Shown here piece by piece: positions 18,148 to 27,277 of a stretch of DNA of 64,000 bases (within the stretch, counting starts at the first letter, position 1; every line of letters starts with the position of its first letter). The notes beneath the pieces were generated by a model that was not told the DNA's origin, ran no database searches, and worked only from the letters and a program-made list of their open reading frames with translations. Source of the stretch: Pseudomonadales bacterium (GTDB taxonomy: Bacteria > Pseudomonadota > Gammaproteobacteria > Pseudomonadales > IMCC2047). The stretch lies in NCBI GenBank assembly GCA_024234615.1, contig JACKNY010000003.1, positions 186,001 to 250,000 of the forward strand, read 5' to 3'. Made by a program: the position numbers and the translations under genes.

Positions 18148-18780
18148 ATGGAACTTTTTACCTACCACCGATCTTCCGCCGCGTATCGTGTCAGAATCGC
18201 GCTGAACTACAAGGGTATCAAATATAGTGCAGTGCCGGTTAATCTGCTCAAGGTCGAACATAGAGGTGAAGATTACCTAGGGATTAGCCCACAGGGCCTT
18301 GTGCCCGCACTGCGCTTAGATGACCGCCGTGTGCTCACTCAATCCGGTGCCATTTTAGAATGGCTGGAGGAAAACTACCCGACACCGGCACTGTTACCAC
18401 AGGATTCTTATGATCGTGGCATAGTACGCGCCTGGGCCAATATTATCTCCTGCGATATTCATCCGATTGATAATCTACGGGTACTCAATTACTTGACAGG
18501 GGAACTCGGTGTTAGTGACGAACAAAAGCAAACTTGGTATCGGCATTGGATCAAGCTCGGCTTTGATGCCCTTGAAACCCAAATCAAGGCAGCTCCCTAT
18601 TGCTTTGGCAAGCAAGTCAGTATGGCCGATATCTATTTGATTCCGCAGGTCTATAACGCGCTGCGTTTCAGTTTAGAGATGAGCCACTACCCGAAAATTC
18701 ATACGGTTTACAACAACTGCAATGAACTGGATGCATTCTCGCAGGCAGCACCGGAAAACCAGCCAGACGCGCCTGCCTGA
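18148..18780 (+). CDS. maiA: Maleylacetoacetate isomerase
   Basis: A glutathione-dependent zeta-class GST that isomerises maleylacetoacetate to fumarylacetoacetate. I start it at ATG 18148 (MELFTYHRSSAAYRVRIAL), because the frame upstream overlaps fahA and has no homology features. The motif SSAAYRVRIALNYKG holds the catalytic Ser and the glutathione site; SPQGLVPAL and the C-terminal VSMADIYLIPQVYNA are family marks. The length of 210 residues is usual. With hmgA and fahA it completes the lower tyrosine pathway. Confidence 0.9.
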   Translation: MELFTYHRSSAAYRVRIALNYKGIKYSAVPVNLLKVEHRGEDYLGISPQGLVPALRLDDRRVLTQSGAILEWLEENYPTPALLPQDSYDRGIVRAWANIISCDIHPIDNLRVLNYLTGELGVSDEQKQTWYRHWIKLGFDALETQIKAAPYCFGKQVSMADIYLIPQVYNALRFSLEMSHYPKIHTVYNNCNELDAFSQAAPENQPDAPA

Positions 18781-18898
18781 TATTTGGCTCTAGCCGGGGC
18801 CTCGTTACAGCGCTTAATGTTTTTATTATATTCGCGATCCCAGCTTCGACATGGCGTCGCATTGCACTTGGTGTTCAACTAATCAATTCGGAGCAGAA

Positions 18899-19621
18899 AT
18901 GAGTAAAGTTGTTATTGTCACAGGTGGTACCAGAGGTATCGGGGCAGCAATTTCCATCGCCTTAAAATCAGCAGGCTACAGCGTCGCCGCTTGCTATGCG
19001 GGCAATACAGAGGCTGCCAACAAGTTCAAACAGGAAGCAGAGATCCCCGTCTATAAATTTGATGTGGCCGATTTCGATGCTTGCCAAAAAGCCGTCAGTC
19101 AAATCGAAGCAGACTTAGGGCCGGTACAGGCTTTGGTTAATAATGCCGGTATTTCCGTTGATGGCACCATGCACAAAATGTCATTTGAACAATGGAACAA
19201 TGTCATCCAAACCAACCTCACATCCTGTTTTAACATGTGTCGAGCGACCATCGAAGGCATGCGCGCCAGGAACTTTGGCCGCATTGTTAATATCGGCTCT
19301 ATTAATGGCCAAGCAGGACAATACGGGCAGGTAAACTATGCAGCCGCTAAATCTGGAATTCACGGCTTTACTAAAGCTTTAGCGCAAGAAGGTGCCGCTA
19401 AAGGCATCACGGTCAACGCCATTGCGCCTGGCTATATCGATACTGACATGGTACGCGCAGTACCGGAAAACGTACTGGAAAAAATAATCGCCAAAATCCC
19501 CGTAGGGCGCTTAGGTCAAGCTTCGGAAATCGCCAGAGGCGTATTGTTTTTAATCGCCGACGATGCGGGCTTTGTGACGGGTTCAACCTTGAGTATTAAC
19601 GGTGGGCAACATATGTACTAA
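18899..19621 (+). CDS. phbB: Acetoacetyl-CoA reductase (PhaB/PhbB type SDR)
   Basis: A short-chain dehydrogenase of 240 residues, start ATG 18899 after GGAG. It has the nucleotide motif TGGTRGIGAAI, NNAG at about residue 82, catalytic Ser in NIGSINGQAGQYGQ, and YAAAK. The GQ-GQ-NY stretch is typical of acetoacetyl-CoA reductases of the polyhydroxybutyrate pathway, which make (R)-3-hydroxybutyryl-CoA with NADPH. FabG is the main alternative. Acetoacetate from the operon just upstream could feed it after activation to the CoA ester, but no CoA transferase or PHB synthase is present here. Confidence 0.82.
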   Translation: MSKVVIVTGGTRGIGAAISIALKSAGYSVAACYAGNTEAANKFKQEAEIPVYKFDVADFDACQKAVSQIEADLGPVQALVNNAGISVDGTMHKMSFEQWNNVIQTNLTSCFNMCRATIEGMRARNFGRIVNIGSINGQAGQYGQVNYAAAKSGIHGFTKALAQEGAAKGITVNAIAPGYIDTDMVRAVPENVLEKIIAKIPVGRLGQASEIARGVLFLIADDAGFVTGSTLSINGGQHMY

Positions 19622-19627
19622 AGTAAC

Positions 19628-19658
19628 TGGCGTCGAAGCCAAATTAATTTCGACGCCA
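19628..19658. terminator. Hairpin between convergent phbB and korB
   Basis: A 10-base-pair inverted repeat, TGGCGTCGAA (19628-19637) and TTCGACGCCA (19649-19658), sits between two convergent genes. It has no T run in either direction, so termination is inferred from position and stem strength. Confidence 0.5.
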
Positions 19659-19675
19659 ATCTAAACCGATGATCG

Positions 19676-20725
19676 CTATCTTAAACCTTCATTGATACTG
19701 TCGAGAAAACGACTGCCCGGGCATAGTTCGTTTTCACTTAGTGCGTTGAGTGGCTTGGATACGGTACCTAACACCTCATGCAGGTCATCGGAGTCGTGCG
19801 CCATATAAAGCAATCCCGTTAAAATTTCACCGGCTTTCTTGTGCTGATAGACCGCTTCCATCGCCGCATGACGGTCATGGATATCAAAGTCAGCACCCGT
19901 CTTGTGCAAATGAACCGCTGAACCATCATGCATACAGACCTGCTGTGTGGTGCCCGCTTGATAGCTAGTGCAGATTTCTTCACGCATCGGCACAAAATCT
20001 ACCGCCATATGACTCATGTGCTCGCGCACGTATTGGTAGCCCTTGGTCGAAGTCACACTGTTATTGAAGGTCACACAGGGTGAAACCACGTCGATTAAGG
20101 CAAATCCCTTATGGGTGATGGCCGCTTTAATCAAAGGCTCCAGCTGTTTTTTATCGCCGGAAAAACTGCGCGCCACAAAGGTAGCGCCAATCTGTAACGC
20201 CAGACTCACTAAGTCCATCGGCTCATAGGGGTTGGCGTTACCTTTTTTGGTAGCCGAACCTAAATCAGCAGTGGCGGAATCCTGGCCTTTGGTTAAACCA
20301 TAACAGCCGTTATTTTCCACAACATAGAGCATATTCAGGTTACGTCGCACCACATGCATAAACTGACCTAAGCCAATCGATGCGGAGTCTCCATCGCCGG
20401 AAATGCCAATGTAAATCAGGTCACGGTTGGCCAGATTAGCGCCCGTCGCGACCGACGGCATACGTCCGTGCACGGAATTGAAACCATGCGATTTACCTAA
20501 AAAATAGGCCGGACTTTTAGAGGAACAACCGATACCTGATAATTTAGCGACTCGGTGCGGTTGGATCGACATTTCAAAACAGGCATTTAGAATCGCCGCA
20601 CTGATAGAGTCGTGCCCACAGCCTGCACAAAGCGTTGAAATCGCGCCCTCATAATCACGCTTGGTGAACCCCAGCTCATTGGTGGGTAACTCCGGGTGCC
20701 TGAATTTCGGTTTAGAATAACTCAT
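19676..20725 (-). CDS. korB: 2-oxoacid:acceptor oxidoreductase beta subunit
   Basis: The TPP-binding subunit of a 2-oxoacid (probably 2-oxoglutarate) oxidoreductase, 349 residues. It has a CAGCGHDSISAAI cysteine motif (near 35), GIGCSSK, the TPP motif GDGDSASIG through VENNGCYGLTKGQ, and SPCVTFNN. These cysteines normally hold a [4Fe-4S] cluster. Its start overlaps the korA stop by 4 bases, so the two are translationally coupled. In Kor enzymes this subunit decarboxylates the oxoacid and passes electrons to the Fe-S cluster. Confidence 0.9.
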   Translation of the reverse strand: MSYSKPKFRHPELPTNELGFTKRDYEGAISTLCAGCGHDSISAAILNACFEMSIQPHRVAKLSGIGCSSKSPAYFLGKSHGFNSVHGRMPSVATGANLANRDLIYIGISGDGDSASIGLGQFMHVVRRNLNMLYVVENNGCYGLTKGQDSATADLGSATKKGNANPYEPMDLVSLALQIGATFVARSFSGDKKQLEPLIKAAITHKGFALIDVVSPCVTFNNSVTSTKGYQYVREHMSHMAVDFVPMREEICTSYQAGTTQQVCMHDGSAVHLHKTGADFDIHDRHAAMEAVYQHKKAGEILTGLLYMAHDSDDLHEVLGTVSKPLNALSENELCPGSRFLDSINEGLR

Positions 20726-22596
20726 GACTTCACCTTCTTCGCCTTTTTACGAGTAATCGGCGTGACTTTGTTGTCGGATAACGAATCTCGCATGCTCATA
20801 GCGATGCTGCGTGCAGTGATCGGCATACCGTCATAATGCAAAATGGAGATCAGCTTATTCGGCGGTAATTCACCTTCATTGATCAGCAAACGCCGTAACT
20901 GGCCATCGCGATTCTGTTCAATCACAAATACCATCTCATGCTCAGAAATAAACTTCTCAACATCCTGATTAAAGGGAAAAGCACGAATCCGAATGGTATC
21001 GATCGCATGTCCTTCTTTGGCCAGCATTTCAACCGCTTCATAGCAGGGCGATGCGGTGGTGCCAAAAAATAGCGCGCCAACCGAGGTTTTTTGCTTCGCC
21101 ATTTTGATCTTCGGCGCTGGCACATAGCGTTTGGCAGTCTCAAACTTTTTCAGCAAACGCTGCATATTATGAACGTAAGCTTCGCCATCTTCGGTATAGG
21201 TAGCGTAAACATCGCGCGATGATCCGCGTGTAAAAAAGGCACCCTTCTCCGGATGTGTTCCCGGATAGGTGCGATAAGGAATACCGTCTGCGTCCGTATC
21301 CAAGTAACGGCCAAAACGCGCATCCATATTGTCGAGATCTTCTGCCGTTAGTACTTTGCCACGATCAAATTTACGGCTGTCGTCCCATTCCAACGGTGGC
21401 GACATGTGTTCGTTCATACCCAAGTCAAGATCCGACATCATGATAATGGGAGTCTGCAGGCGATCCGCCAAATCGAAAGCTTGCGCCGACATATCGAAGC
21501 ACTCACGCGGCGTCGAGGGAAACAGCAGTACATGCTTGGTGTCACCGTGTGATGCATAAGCGGCCGCTAAAATATCCGGCTGCTGGGTGCGCGTCGGCAT
21601 GCCTGTCGAGGGGCCCGCTCGCTGCACATTGATCAATACCACCGGTACTTCAGCAAAGTAGGCTAAGCCAAGAAATTCTGTCATCAGCGACAACCCTGGA
21701 CCGCTGGTTGCAGTAAAGGCTCGTGCACCGTTCCAAGCCGCGCCCAGCACGATACCCATGGCCGATAATTCATCTTCTGCCTGGACAATAGCAAAGTTAT
21801 TTTTACCCGTACCCGGATCGATACGTAGCCGTCGCGCATATCTTTCGAAGGCTTCCACCACTGATGTGGAGGGCGTAATCGGATACCATCCGGCGACAGT
21901 TGCGCCACCATAAATCGCACCCAAAGCCGTCGCCGTATTACCGTCCATCAGAATATGGTGCGTGTAGGAGATGTGCTCGCCGATCTCGCTGGCACGCTCA
22001 ACGCGAACCCCTAACGGACAGCTGAAATTCTCTATCGCATATTGATAACCCAGCTCCATGGCATGCACGTTGGGGGTTATTAATTTTTCTTTACCTTTGA
22101 ACTGGTCAGAAACCAAATCCTTGAGTACGGCAAAATCAATATTCAACAGCGCCGCTAATGCACCTACGTAAATCATATTCTTAAACAGCAACCGCAACCT
22201 GGCATCTTCATATTCGCGTAAACAAATTTGCGTAAATGGAATGCCGATAAACTCAACGTCTTTGCGCATCAGGCGAGTATCGAGTGGCTTAGTGGAGTCA
22301 TAGATAAAATAGCCACCCGGATCCAGACTCTGAATATCATCGGCCATGCTTTGCGGATTAACACAGAGCATGATATCAACGCCACCACGACGGCCCAGGT
22401 ATCCCCGTTGGCTTACCCGCACTTCATACCAGGTGGGAAGCCCCTGAATATTCGAAGGAAAAATATTGCGTGGGCTAACCGGGATCCCCATTCGAAAAAT
22501 GGATTTCGCAAACATATGGTTGGCACTGGCAGAACCGGTACCGTTGACGTTTGCAAACTTAATAACAAAATCGTTGACTGCTTCTATCCTGCGCAT
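20722..22596 (-). CDS. korA: 2-oxoacid:acceptor oxidoreductase alpha subunit (gamma-alpha fusion)
   Basis: A 624-residue fusion. The N-terminal gamma domain (about 1-190; GTGSASANHMFAKSIFRMG) binds CoA and is followed by the alpha pyrimidine-binding domain. That domain has YPITPSTSVVEAFERYA, QAEDELSAMGIVLGAAWNGARA, TSGPGLSLMTEFLG and GMPTRTQQPD. The gamma-alpha order is that of Kor-type enzymes using 2-oxoglutarate or related 2-oxoacids, but the substrate cannot be fixed by reading. It overlaps the upstream oxidoreductase gene by 13 bases and korB by 4. Confidence 0.9.
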   Translation of the reverse strand: MRRIEAVNDFVIKFANVNGTGSASANHMFAKSIFRMGIPVSPRNIFPSNIQGLPTWYEVRVSQRGYLGRRGGVDIMLCVNPQSMADDIQSLDPGGYFIYDSTKPLDTRLMRKDVEFIGIPFTQICLREYEDARLRLLFKNMIYVGALAALLNIDFAVLKDLVSDQFKGKEKLITPNVHAMELGYQYAIENFSCPLGVRVERASEIGEHISYTHHILMDGNTATALGAIYGGATVAGWYPITPSTSVVEAFERYARRLRIDPGTGKNNFAIVQAEDELSAMGIVLGAAWNGARAFTATSGPGLSLMTEFLGLAYFAEVPVVLINVQRAGPSTGMPTRTQQPDILAAAYASHGDTKHVLLFPSTPRECFDMSAQAFDLADRLQTPIIMMSDLDLGMNEHMSPPLEWDDSRKFDRGKVLTAEDLDNMDARFGRYLDTDADGIPYRTYPGTHPEKGAFFTRGSSRDVYATYTEDGEAYVHNMQRLLKKFETAKRYVPAPKIKMAKQKTSVGALFFGTTASPCYEAVEMLAKEGHAIDTIRIRAFPFNQDVEKFISEHEMVFVIEQNRDGQLRRLLINEGELPPNKLISILHYDGMPITARSIAMSMRDSLSDNKVTPITRKKAKKVKS

Positions 22597-24374
22597 GTTC
22601 GCCCAGCCTTACTTACGTTATATAAAAATTTCTGCATGTCCCAGGCTCCTGTTGGACACCTTTCTGCACAAAGGCCGCAGTGTAGACAGACATTCTCATC
22701 CTTCACCATGACTCTACCCGTCTGTTTCAGCTTGGTTGAGGTGTAGATATCCTGATCGAGGTTTGTTGCGGGGACACGCATTTGTTGGCGTAGAATTTTT
22801 TCACTCGCATTTGACAAAAAGTTGATACAGTCAGTCGGACATATATCCACGCAAGCGTCACACTCGATACACTTGTCTTCAGTAAAAACCGTCTGTGCAT
22901 CACAGTTCAAACAGCGCGCCGCTTCCTGGAAACCCAGTTCAATATCGAAACCCAACTCCACTTCTACCTTGCGATCTGACAGCGCCAACTTTTTATCCGC
23001 ATGAGGTACCGGAACACGTGTTTCTGTGGAAATTTGGTTATCGTAACTCCATTCATGCACACCCATTTTCTGACTGGTCAGGGTCACCCCGGGACCGGGT
23101 CGATCCGCAACCAACTCTTTGCCTTTACAAAACAGATCGATGGAAATCGCCGCTTGCTGCGCCTGTGCCACTGCGGTAATAATATTTTCAGGACCAAAAG
23201 CAGCATCCCCACCAAAGAAGACTTTCGGATGTGTCGATTGGAAAGTCACCTTATCCACCACCGGCATACCTTTACGGTTAAACTCCAAACCGAGATCGCG
23301 TTCAATCCAAGGGAAAGTATTATCTTGGCCAATAGCAATTAGAACATCATCGCACTCGACATGAACCAAATCCTCCCCCGTTGGCACTAGGTTACGTCTT
23401 CCCTGCTCATCATAAACCGCTTCCACTTTTTCAAATAACATACCGGTCAACTGGCCGTTTTCATGAACAAATTCTTTGGGGACATGGCAGTTAAGAAACT
23501 CGACGTACTCCGCCATGGCGTCTTCTTTTTCCCACGGCGAGGCTTTCATTTTATCGAACTCAGAGCGGACGATGATCTTGACATCTTCACCACCAAGCCG
23601 CTTGGCGGTACGGCAACAATCCATCGCTGTATTACCACCACCGAGCACAATCACGCGTTTACCAATAGTGCTGGTATGTTCAAAGGCGACGCTGGCCAAC
23701 CACTCGATACCAACATGTATGTTAGCTTTAGCTTCTTCCCGCCCCGGAACATCAAGGTTTTTACCGCTGGGGGCCCCGGTGCCTACAAACACGGCATCGT
23801 AGCCCTTAGCCAGCATATCTTTCAAGCTGTCGACGTAGGTACTGAAGGTAGCCTTCACACCCATATCAAGGATGTAATTCACTTCCTCATCCAACACTTG
23901 TGGCGGCAACCGGAAACTCGGAATCTGGCTGCGCATCATACCACCGGCTTTGGCTTGGTCATCATAGAGATCAATTTCGTAGCCAAGCGGCATTAAGTCT
24001 CTTGCTACCGTAAGGGATGCCGGCCCACCGCCGATCAGCGCAATTTTTTTACCATTTTTGCGCGTAGGTATTTTTGGCATACGCGCGGAAACATCGCCTT
24101 TATTGTCTGCCGCAACCCGTTTTAAACGACAGATGGCTACTGGCTTTTCCTCAACCCGACCGCGACGACAGACTGGCTCGCAGGGACGGTCACAGGTACG
24201 CCCCAATATGCCCGGAAACACATTTGAATCCCAGTTCACCATATAGGCATCGGCATAGCGCTGCGCTGCAATCAGCCGAATATATTCCGGCACTGGCGTA
24301 TGTGCAGGGCATCCATACTGACAGTCCACAACCTTATGGAAGTATTCCGGGTTCGTTATATCGGTGGCTTTCAA
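22584..24374 (-). CDS. FAD/NAD(P)H and iron-sulfur electron-transfer subunit (KorC-like, GltD-related)
   Basis: A 596-residue flavoprotein related to the glutamate synthase small subunit. The N-terminal cysteine cluster domain has CQYGCPAHT, GRTCDRPCEPVCRRG and CRLKR. The FAD site is LIGGGPASLTVARDL (about 113), the NAD(P)H site VIVLGGGNTAMDCCRTA (about 235), and the second FAD segment GGDAAFGPENIITAVAQ. Two C-terminal [4Fe-4S] motifs follow, CIECDACVDICP and CLHCGLCAERCP. Coupling to korA by a 13-base overlap suggests it is the NADP-reducing subunit, as I recall for the three-subunit 2-oxoglutarate:NADP+ oxidoreductase of Azoarcus evansii. The product would move electrons between NADP(H), the Fe-S centres and the oxoacid. 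Confidence 0.8.
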   Translation of the reverse strand: MKATDITNPEYFHKVVDCQYGCPAHTPVPEYIRLIAAQRYADAYMVNWDSNVFPGILGRTCDRPCEPVCRRGRVEEKPVAICRLKRVAADNKGDVSARMPKIPTRKNGKKIALIGGGPASLTVARDLMPLGYEIDLYDDQAKAGGMMRSQIPSFRLPPQVLDEEVNYILDMGVKATFSTYVDSLKDMLAKGYDAVFVGTGAPSGKNLDVPGREEAKANIHVGIEWLASVAFEHTSTIGKRVIVLGGGNTAMDCCRTAKRLGGEDVKIIVRSEFDKMKASPWEKEDAMAEYVEFLNCHVPKEFVHENGQLTGMLFEKVEAVYDEQGRRNLVPTGEDLVHVECDDVLIAIGQDNTFPWIERDLGLEFNRKGMPVVDKVTFQSTHPKVFFGGDAAFGPENIITAVAQAQQAAISIDLFCKGKELVADRPGPGVTLTSQKMGVHEWSYDNQISTETRVPVPHADKKLALSDRKVEVELGFDIELGFQEAARCLNCDAQTVFTEDKCIECDACVDICPTDCINFLSNASEKILRQQMRVPATNLDQDIYTSTKLKQTGRVMVKDENVCLHCGLCAERCPTGAWDMQKFLYNVSKAGRTCAG

Positions 24375-24632
24375 AGCTCAATGTCTCCACTAAATAAAAG
24401 GTACGGTGGTCGTTGGCAGGCCGAATCAGGCCTATTCTGTAATAAGTATCATAGACCGCTATTTCACGGCTGTCTTGACTACCAGTGTGCAAAAAATTGT
24501 CTGGTAAGGTACGAAAGTTAGATACTGTAATTTTGTCATTAAATATTATTACATCCCGAGTCATCGGTCATGGCTAACCGATAAAAAAATCATCTTTCTT
24601 ACGAGCGCTCAAATTAACTCATATCGCTGGCA

Positions 24633-25877
24633 TTATGAGTAATTGCTTTCAACGTAACGTTCAATAATGACCTGGAACTCTTCGGCGATTCGATCGCCTT
24701 TAAGAGTGACTGTGCGCTCACCATCAACGAATACCGGAGCGACTGGGCGTTCACCTGTGCCCGGCAGACTAATGCCAATATTGGCGTGTTTACTTTCTCC
24801 AGGCCCATTCACTACGCAACCCATCACCGCCACCCGCATATCCTCGACCCCTGGACGGGTCTGCTTCCAAATTGGCATCTGCTGGCGCAAATAGGTTTGA
24901 ATATCCTCAGCGAGCTGTTGGAAATAGGTGCTAGTGGTTCGACCACAGCCGGGACAGGCGATCACCATTGGCGTGAAGGAGCGCAATCCCATAGTTTGTA
25001 AAATCTCCTGCGCGACAGTCACCTCTTTAGTGCGGTCGCCACCGGGTTCAGGTGTCAAAGAAATACGGATAGTATCACCGATGCCTTCTTGTAATAACAC
25101 CGACAACGCGGCGGTTGAAGCAACAATACCTTTCGATCCCATACCGGCTTCGGTCAGGCCTAAATGTAAAGGATAATCGCAGCGACTGGCCAGCTGTCGA
25201 TAAATATTGATTAGCTCCTGTACGGAACTGGTTTTACAGGAAATCACGATAGCATTGTGGGGTAGCCCGATTGCTTCAGCCATCGCCGCGCTTTCCAGCG
25301 CGGAAGCGATTAACGCTTCGGCCTGCACCAGATTAAGGTCTTTCGGTGCTTTTAGCTGACGGTTCTCGTCCAACAGTTTCGCCAGTAAGGCTTGATCCAA
25401 ACTACCCCAATTGACACCAATGCGTACCGGTTTCTGGTACTGACAGGCGATCTCAATCATGGTGGTAAACTGTTCGTCTTTCTTTTTGCCGCGTCCCACA
25501 TTACCTGGGTTTATGCGATATTTGGCCAGTGCTTGCGCACAGTCGGGAAAACGAGAAAGTAGCTTATGCCCGTTAAAATGAAAATCACCGACGAGGGGAA
25601 CATAGATATTTTGCGCTGCCAGCTGCTCGACAATAACTGGAACGGCCTGTGCGGCTGCTTCGTTATTGACCGTCAAACGCACCAACTCAGAACCCGCCTG
25701 GGCTAGCTGTGCAACCTGACGCACAGTTGTGGCAACATCAGCCGTATCGGTATTGGTCATGGACTGCACCACCACGGGGGCATTGCCCCCAATGATAAGT
25801 TCGCCAACTTTAACGGCAGCCCGCTGAATGCTAGCCGATCTCACAACCATTTTGTTATCCTGCGCAAAAGCGCTCAT
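24633..25877 (-). CDS. ispG: 4-hydroxy-3-methylbut-2-en-1-yl diphosphate synthase IspG
   Basis: A [4Fe-4S] enzyme of the MEP isoprenoid pathway that reduces MEcPP to HMBPP with electrons from flavodoxin or ferredoxin. The TIM-barrel part opens with VVVQSMTNTDTADV. The cluster cysteines are in ACPGCGRT (near 305) and CVVNGPGES. At 414 residues it is somewhat longer than the E. coli enzyme (372), with about 15 extra residues at the N-terminus and a longer tail. It follows purA after 39 bases, and its usual neighbours (rodZ, hisS) are absent. The KorABC-type genes lie 258 bases downstream on the same strand. Confidence 0.93.
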   Translation of the reverse strand: MSAFAQDNKMVVRSASIQRAAVKVGELIIGGNAPVVVQSMTNTDTADVATTVRQVAQLAQAGSELVRLTVNNEAAAQAVPVIVEQLAAQNIYVPLVGDFHFNGHKLLSRFPDCAQALAKYRINPGNVGRGKKKDEQFTTMIEIACQYQKPVRIGVNWGSLDQALLAKLLDENRQLKAPKDLNLVQAEALIASALESAAMAEAIGLPHNAIVISCKTSSVQELINIYRQLASRCDYPLHLGLTEAGMGSKGIVASTAALSVLLQEGIGDTIRISLTPEPGGDRTKEVTVAQEILQTMGLRSFTPMVIACPGCGRTTSTYFQQLAEDIQTYLRQQMPIWKQTRPGVEDMRVAVMGCVVNGPGESKHANIGISLPGTGERPVAPVFVDGERTVTLKGDRIAEEFQVIIERYVESNYS

Positions 25878-25916
25878 CTGGCCAAAACATGTCGGGGGTT
25901 AGCCAACAGTTCCTGT

Positions 25917-27209
25917 CTATTCGGAAAAGGGATGCCTCAGGACAATCGTTTCCTCACGATCCGGGCCGGTAGAAATGATATCAACTGGCACGCCCAAACG
26001 CTCCTCGATATAAGCAATATAATCCTGAGCATTTTGTGGCAACTGTTCAAGCGCCTTGGCACCTACGGTAGACTCCACCCAGCCCGGCATCTCTTCATAA
26101 ATAGGTTTTAGTGTAGCGAGTTTTTCTGCACTAAATAGGCAATGATCTTTTGCCCCAACACCTTCATAACCGACACAAACCTTGATGGTTTGCAAGCCAT
26201 CCAATACGTCCAGTTTAGTCAGACAGATACCACTCACGCTATTGATCTGCATCGAGAGCTTAAGCGCAACCAGATCCAGCCAGCCACAACGACGTGCACG
26301 CCCGGTGGTAGCACCAAATTCGTGGCCACGCTCGGCCATATGCTTACCCATGTCATCAAATAGTTCCGTAGGAAACGGACCGGCACCAACGCGCGTGGTA
26401 TAGGCTTTAGTAATACCTAACACGTAATCCAAATAAAGGGGGCCAAATCCACTACCAGTGCTGGCGCCACCAGCCGTTGTATTGGATGAGGTCACATAGG
26501 GGTAGGTGCCATGATCTATATCCAGCAACGACCCTTGGGCGCCCTCAAATAACAGGTTACGACCCTGCTCACGGTATTGGTGTAACAGTCCGGTGACATC
26601 AGCAATCATCGGTTCAATTTGCTCGCCCTGTGCCAGGGCTTGATCCAACACCTGCTGATAATCCAATGCCGCCGCCTGGTAATAATGGGTTAGCGTAAAG
26701 TTATGATATTCCATGACCTCCTTAAGCTGCCCGGCAAATCTATTCGCATCCAATAAATCCCCCAAACGCAATCCGCGACGCGCCACTTTATCTTCATAGG
26801 CGGGCCCTATGCCACGTCCAGTGGTGCCGATTTTTGCCTCACCGCGCGCAATTTCCCGCGCCTGATCCAAGGCAGTGTGATACGGTAAAATCAGTGGGCA
26901 GGCCGCACTGATTCGTAGCCGTTCTTGCACCGGCACGCCACTTTGCTCAAGACCCGCCATTTCTTCCAACAACGCTTGCGGAGACAACACGACGCCGTTG
27001 CCAATCAAACAGAGCACATCGTCACGCAAGATACCTGAGGGTATCAAGTGTAAAACTGTTTTCTTACCTTCAATAACGAGAGTATGGCCCGCATTATGGC
27101 CACCCTGAAATCTCGCCACAGCACTGGCTTGATCCGTCAACAGATCAACGATTTTACCCTTTCCTTCGTCACCCCATTGGGTGCCTAAAATGACGACATT
27201 TTTACCCAT
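25917..27209 (-). CDS. purA: Adenylosuccinate synthetase
   Basis: Couples IMP and aspartate with GTP in AMP synthesis. The 430 residues include the GTP P-loop region GTQWGDEGKGKIVDLL at residue 9, the IMP loop FQGGHNAGHT, GTTGRGIGPAYEDK, and the C-terminal guanine-binding STGPDREE. It lies in the canonical position downstream of the hfl genes, here with hisZ and yjeT between. Confidence 0.96.
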   Translation of the reverse strand: MGKNVVILGTQWGDEGKGKIVDLLTDQASAVARFQGGHNAGHTLVIEGKKTVLHLIPSGILRDDVLCLIGNGVVLSPQALLEEMAGLEQSGVPVQERLRISAACPLILPYHTALDQAREIARGEAKIGTTGRGIGPAYEDKVARRGLRLGDLLDANRFAGQLKEVMEYHNFTLTHYYQAAALDYQQVLDQALAQGEQIEPMIADVTGLLHQYREQGRNLLFEGAQGSLLDIDHGTYPYVTSSNTTAGGASTGSGFGPLYLDYVLGITKAYTTRVGAGPFPTELFDDMGKHMAERGHEFGATTGRARRCGWLDLVALKLSMQINSVSGICLTKLDVLDGLQTIKVCVGYEGVGAKDHCLFSAEKLATLKPIYEEMPGWVESTVGAKALEQLPQNAQDYIAYIEERLGVPVDIISTGPDREETIVLRHPFSE

Positions 27210-27277
27210 TTATAAACTCAATCTAATTGATGTGCTTGTTAATAATTACTCTATTCACTCGCAGGATTTCCTCACGC

